From Streptomyces bicolor (GTDB lineage Bacteria; Actinomycetota; Actinomycetes; Streptomycetales; Streptomycetaceae): 64,000 nt of DNA. This document shows, one piece after another, positions 62,756 to 64,000 of this stretch (its first letter is position 1; each line of letters begins with the position of its first letter). The stretch lies in assembly GCF_000719285.1 (NCBI RefSeq), contig NZ_JOFS01000019.1, forward strand, positions 1 to 64,000, given 5' to 3'. The translations under genes and the position numbers were made by a program. The notes under the pieces are model-generated. The model was given only the letters and a program-made list of their open reading frames with translations, ran no database searches and was not told where the DNA came from.

Positions 62756-63010
62756 GTGCCGAAGTCACGTATCCGCAAGAAGGCCGACTACACGCCGCCG
62801 CCGTCGAAGCAGGCGGCCACCATCAAGCTGAACAGCCGCGCCTGGGTCGCGCCCGTGATGCTGGCCATGTTCGTCATCGGCCTGGCATGGATCGTCGTCT
62901 TCTACGTGACCGACGGTTCGCTGCCCATCGATGCGCTGGGCAACTGGAACATCGTGGTGGGCTTCGGCTTCATCGCCGCCGGATTCGGCGTCTCCACGCA
63001 GTGGAAGTAG
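62756..63010 (+). CDS. crgA: Cell division protein CrgA
   Basis: An 84-residue, two-helix membrane protein that controls FtsZ ring formation in Streptomyces and recruits division proteins in mycobacteria. It has a basic N-terminus ([15 protein letters not shown]), helices at about 35-57 and 64-82, and the [15 protein letters not shown] motif at the end. The GTG at 62756 has ACAGGAGAG upstream. Length and sequence match the family. Confidence 0.95.
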   Translation: MPKSRIRKKADYTPPPSKQAATIKLNSRAWVAPVMLAMFVIGLAWIVVFYVTDGSLPIDALGNWNIVVGFGFIAAGFGVSTQWK

Positions 63011-63057
63011 CGGCCGCTTCTCGGTGAACTCAGTTCTACCCACGGCTATCCGCTGAG

Positions 63058-63121
63058 TTATCCACAGATCGCAAGAGCATCCACAGAGGACCTGGGGAAA
63101 AGAACGACGATCTGTGGATAA
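63058..63121. promoter_or_regulatory. Inverted pair of DnaA boxes in the crgA-rhomboid gap
   Basis: TTATCCACAGATCG (63058-63071) and its exact inverse (63108-63121) face each other 36 bases apart. Each contains the perfect DnaA box TTATCCACA. The gap (63011-63279) has no gene and lies between converging transcripts. Confidence 0.75.
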
Positions 63122-63262
63122 CCCCTCGGGCGTTGACGCCGATACGACTGACACACCACGGATCCGGACGAGCGTTCGCCCCCTATCTGACCTGCGAAAA
63201 CGCGGGTCGGTGACAGGGGGCACAGTTGTTCGCGCACACTATGCACAAGATTGGCCACACGC

Positions 63263-63271
63263 TGTGGACAA
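63263..63271. promoter_or_regulatory. DnaA box, Streptomyces consensus
   Basis: TGTGGACAA is the inverse of TTGTCCACA, the preferred box in Streptomyces oriC. Other perfect copies in the window lie at 11597-11605, 19135-19143 and 23643-23651, and TTATCCACA at 57358-57366. Confidence 0.65.
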
Positions 63272-63279
63272 CGTGCCGC

Positions 63280-64000
63280 TCAGGTGAGCTGCAAGGTCCT
63301 CAGCACGGTCACCAGGACAATCACGGCCAGGACCAGCGCACATGTGCCGTACTGGATCAGCGCCCGCCGCTGACGCGGTGCGTGGACCATGGCGTAGCCG
63401 ATGACGACGCCGGCGACGAGGCCGCCGATGTGGGCCTGCCAGGAGATGTTGAACCCGGGGCTGAAGGTGAAGATCAGGTTGATCACCAGCAGCGCGATGA
63501 TCGGCCGCATGTCGTAGTTGAGGCGGCGCATGAGGACGGCTGTGGCACCGAAGAGGCCGAAGATGGCGCCGGAGGCACCGAGCGTGGCCGTGGTCGGGGA
63601 CTCCAGCAGGTAGGCCAGAACGCCGCCCGCGAGGCCGGAGCAGAGGTAGAGCGCGAGGTAGCGGGCACGGCCTAGTGCGGCTTCGAGGGGGCCGCCGAGC
63701 CACCACAGGCTGAGCATGTTGAAGGCGATGTGCCAGATGGCCTCGTGGGTGAACATCGAGGTCACGAGGCGGTACCACTCGCCGCCGGCAACGCCTTCGG
63801 TCGGGTTGAACGGGGCGGGCGGCCAGGCGCCGAGGAGGACCAGGTCGTTCAGCAGGGTGGTGCTGGTCTGCACGGCGATGAACACCGCGAGGTTGATCCC
63901 GATGAGGATCTTGGTGACCAGACGGGGGTCGGCGGTGATGGTGCCGCCGGCGATGGTGCGGGGACGGGCGGCGTCAGGGGCATGTCCGGTGCCGGAACCA
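63280..64000 (-). CDS. Rhomboid family intramembrane serine protease (5' end outside window)
   Basis: The frame stays open to the right edge, so the N-terminus is missing here. Visible codons include TADPRLVTKILIGINLAVF, then the six-helix rhomboid core: WYRLVTSMFTHEAIWHIAFNML (His residues of loop 1), the nucleophile Ser in LGASGAIFGLFGA, and the catalytic His in SWQAHIGGLVAGVVIG. In homologues the missing part often carries a small zinc-binding domain. It cleaves membrane proteins; the substrate is unknown. It converges on crgA across the DnaA-box gap. Confidence 0.92.
   Translation of the reverse strand, partial: GSGTGHAPDAARPRTIAGGTITADPRLVTKILIGINLAVFIAVQTSTTLLNDLVLLGAWPPAPFNPTEGVAGGEWYRLVTSMFTHEAIWHIAFNMLSLWWLGGPLEAALGRARYLALYLCSGLAGGVLAYLLESPTTATLGASGAIFGLFGATAVLMRRLNYDMRPIIALLVINLIFTFSPGFNISWQAHIGGLVAGVVIGYAMVHAPRQRRALIQYGTCALVLAVIVLVTVLRTLQLT

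Overview
The window is high-GC actinobacterial DNA, almost certainly from Streptomyces. Support comes from the very high G+C at third codon positions, many GTG starts, ATGA/GTGA start-stop overlaps, purine-rich GGAGG ribosome sites, and a gene order typical of the Streptomyces core (bkd, paa-type genes, then fhaA-fhaB-pstP-rodA-pbpA-pknB, class E sortases, crgA, rhomboid protease). One perfect parS site (5399-5412), one parS with a single mismatch (61524-61537) and seven perfect 9-base DnaA boxes, three of them in one gap at 63.06-63.27 kb, suggest the window lies near the chromosomal origin.

Region 1 (about 0-31 kb) is mostly intact core metabolism. It holds a quinone oxidoreductase, a DrrAB-type ABC exporter, a TrkA-linked K+ channel, two molybdenum-cofactor genes, the branched-chain 2-oxoacid dehydrogenase operon with a divergent Lrp-type regulator, and a TetR/3-hydroxyacyl-CoA dehydrogenase pair divergent from paaN. 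These are followed by an SPOUT methyltransferase/HTTM/DUF5819 operon, an acyl-CoA dehydrogenase under a KstR-like palindrome, rhodanese, J-domain and DUF2252 proteins, an HxlR-azoreductase pair, a GT87-like mannosyltransferase and a 1240-residue XRE/STAND ATPase/WD40 protein. Two near-identical TetR-type palindromes tie the bkd operon to the paa-type genes.

Region 2 (about 31-48 kb) is an accessory block devoted to cations and membrane microdomains. Two NfeD + SPFH pairs (33.1-34.7 and 42.5-44.6 kb) flank NhaA, a CPA1-type antiporter, an alanine/Na+ symporter and a TrkA-type channel protein. A secreted or anchored ribosome-inactivating-protein-like toxin lies at the left edge; a PucR-type regulator, a transposase scrap and tRNA-Leu(CAG) lie at the right. 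Many genes here are broken by amber stops, single-base frameshifts or deletions. nhaA and the TrkA-type gene share an identical 25-base leader followed by a common pairing partner, which looks like an undescribed cis-regulatory RNA.

Region 3 (about 48-64 kb) is the conserved growth and division cluster: FHA proteins, PP2C phosphatase, RodA/FtsW, PBP and PASTA kinase PknB transcribed rightward; an Mrr-like nuclease gene between two strong terminators; then leftward genes for three class E sortases, a glutamine amidotransferase and a DUF881 protein; crgA; a cluster of DnaA boxes; and a rhomboid protease running off the right end.
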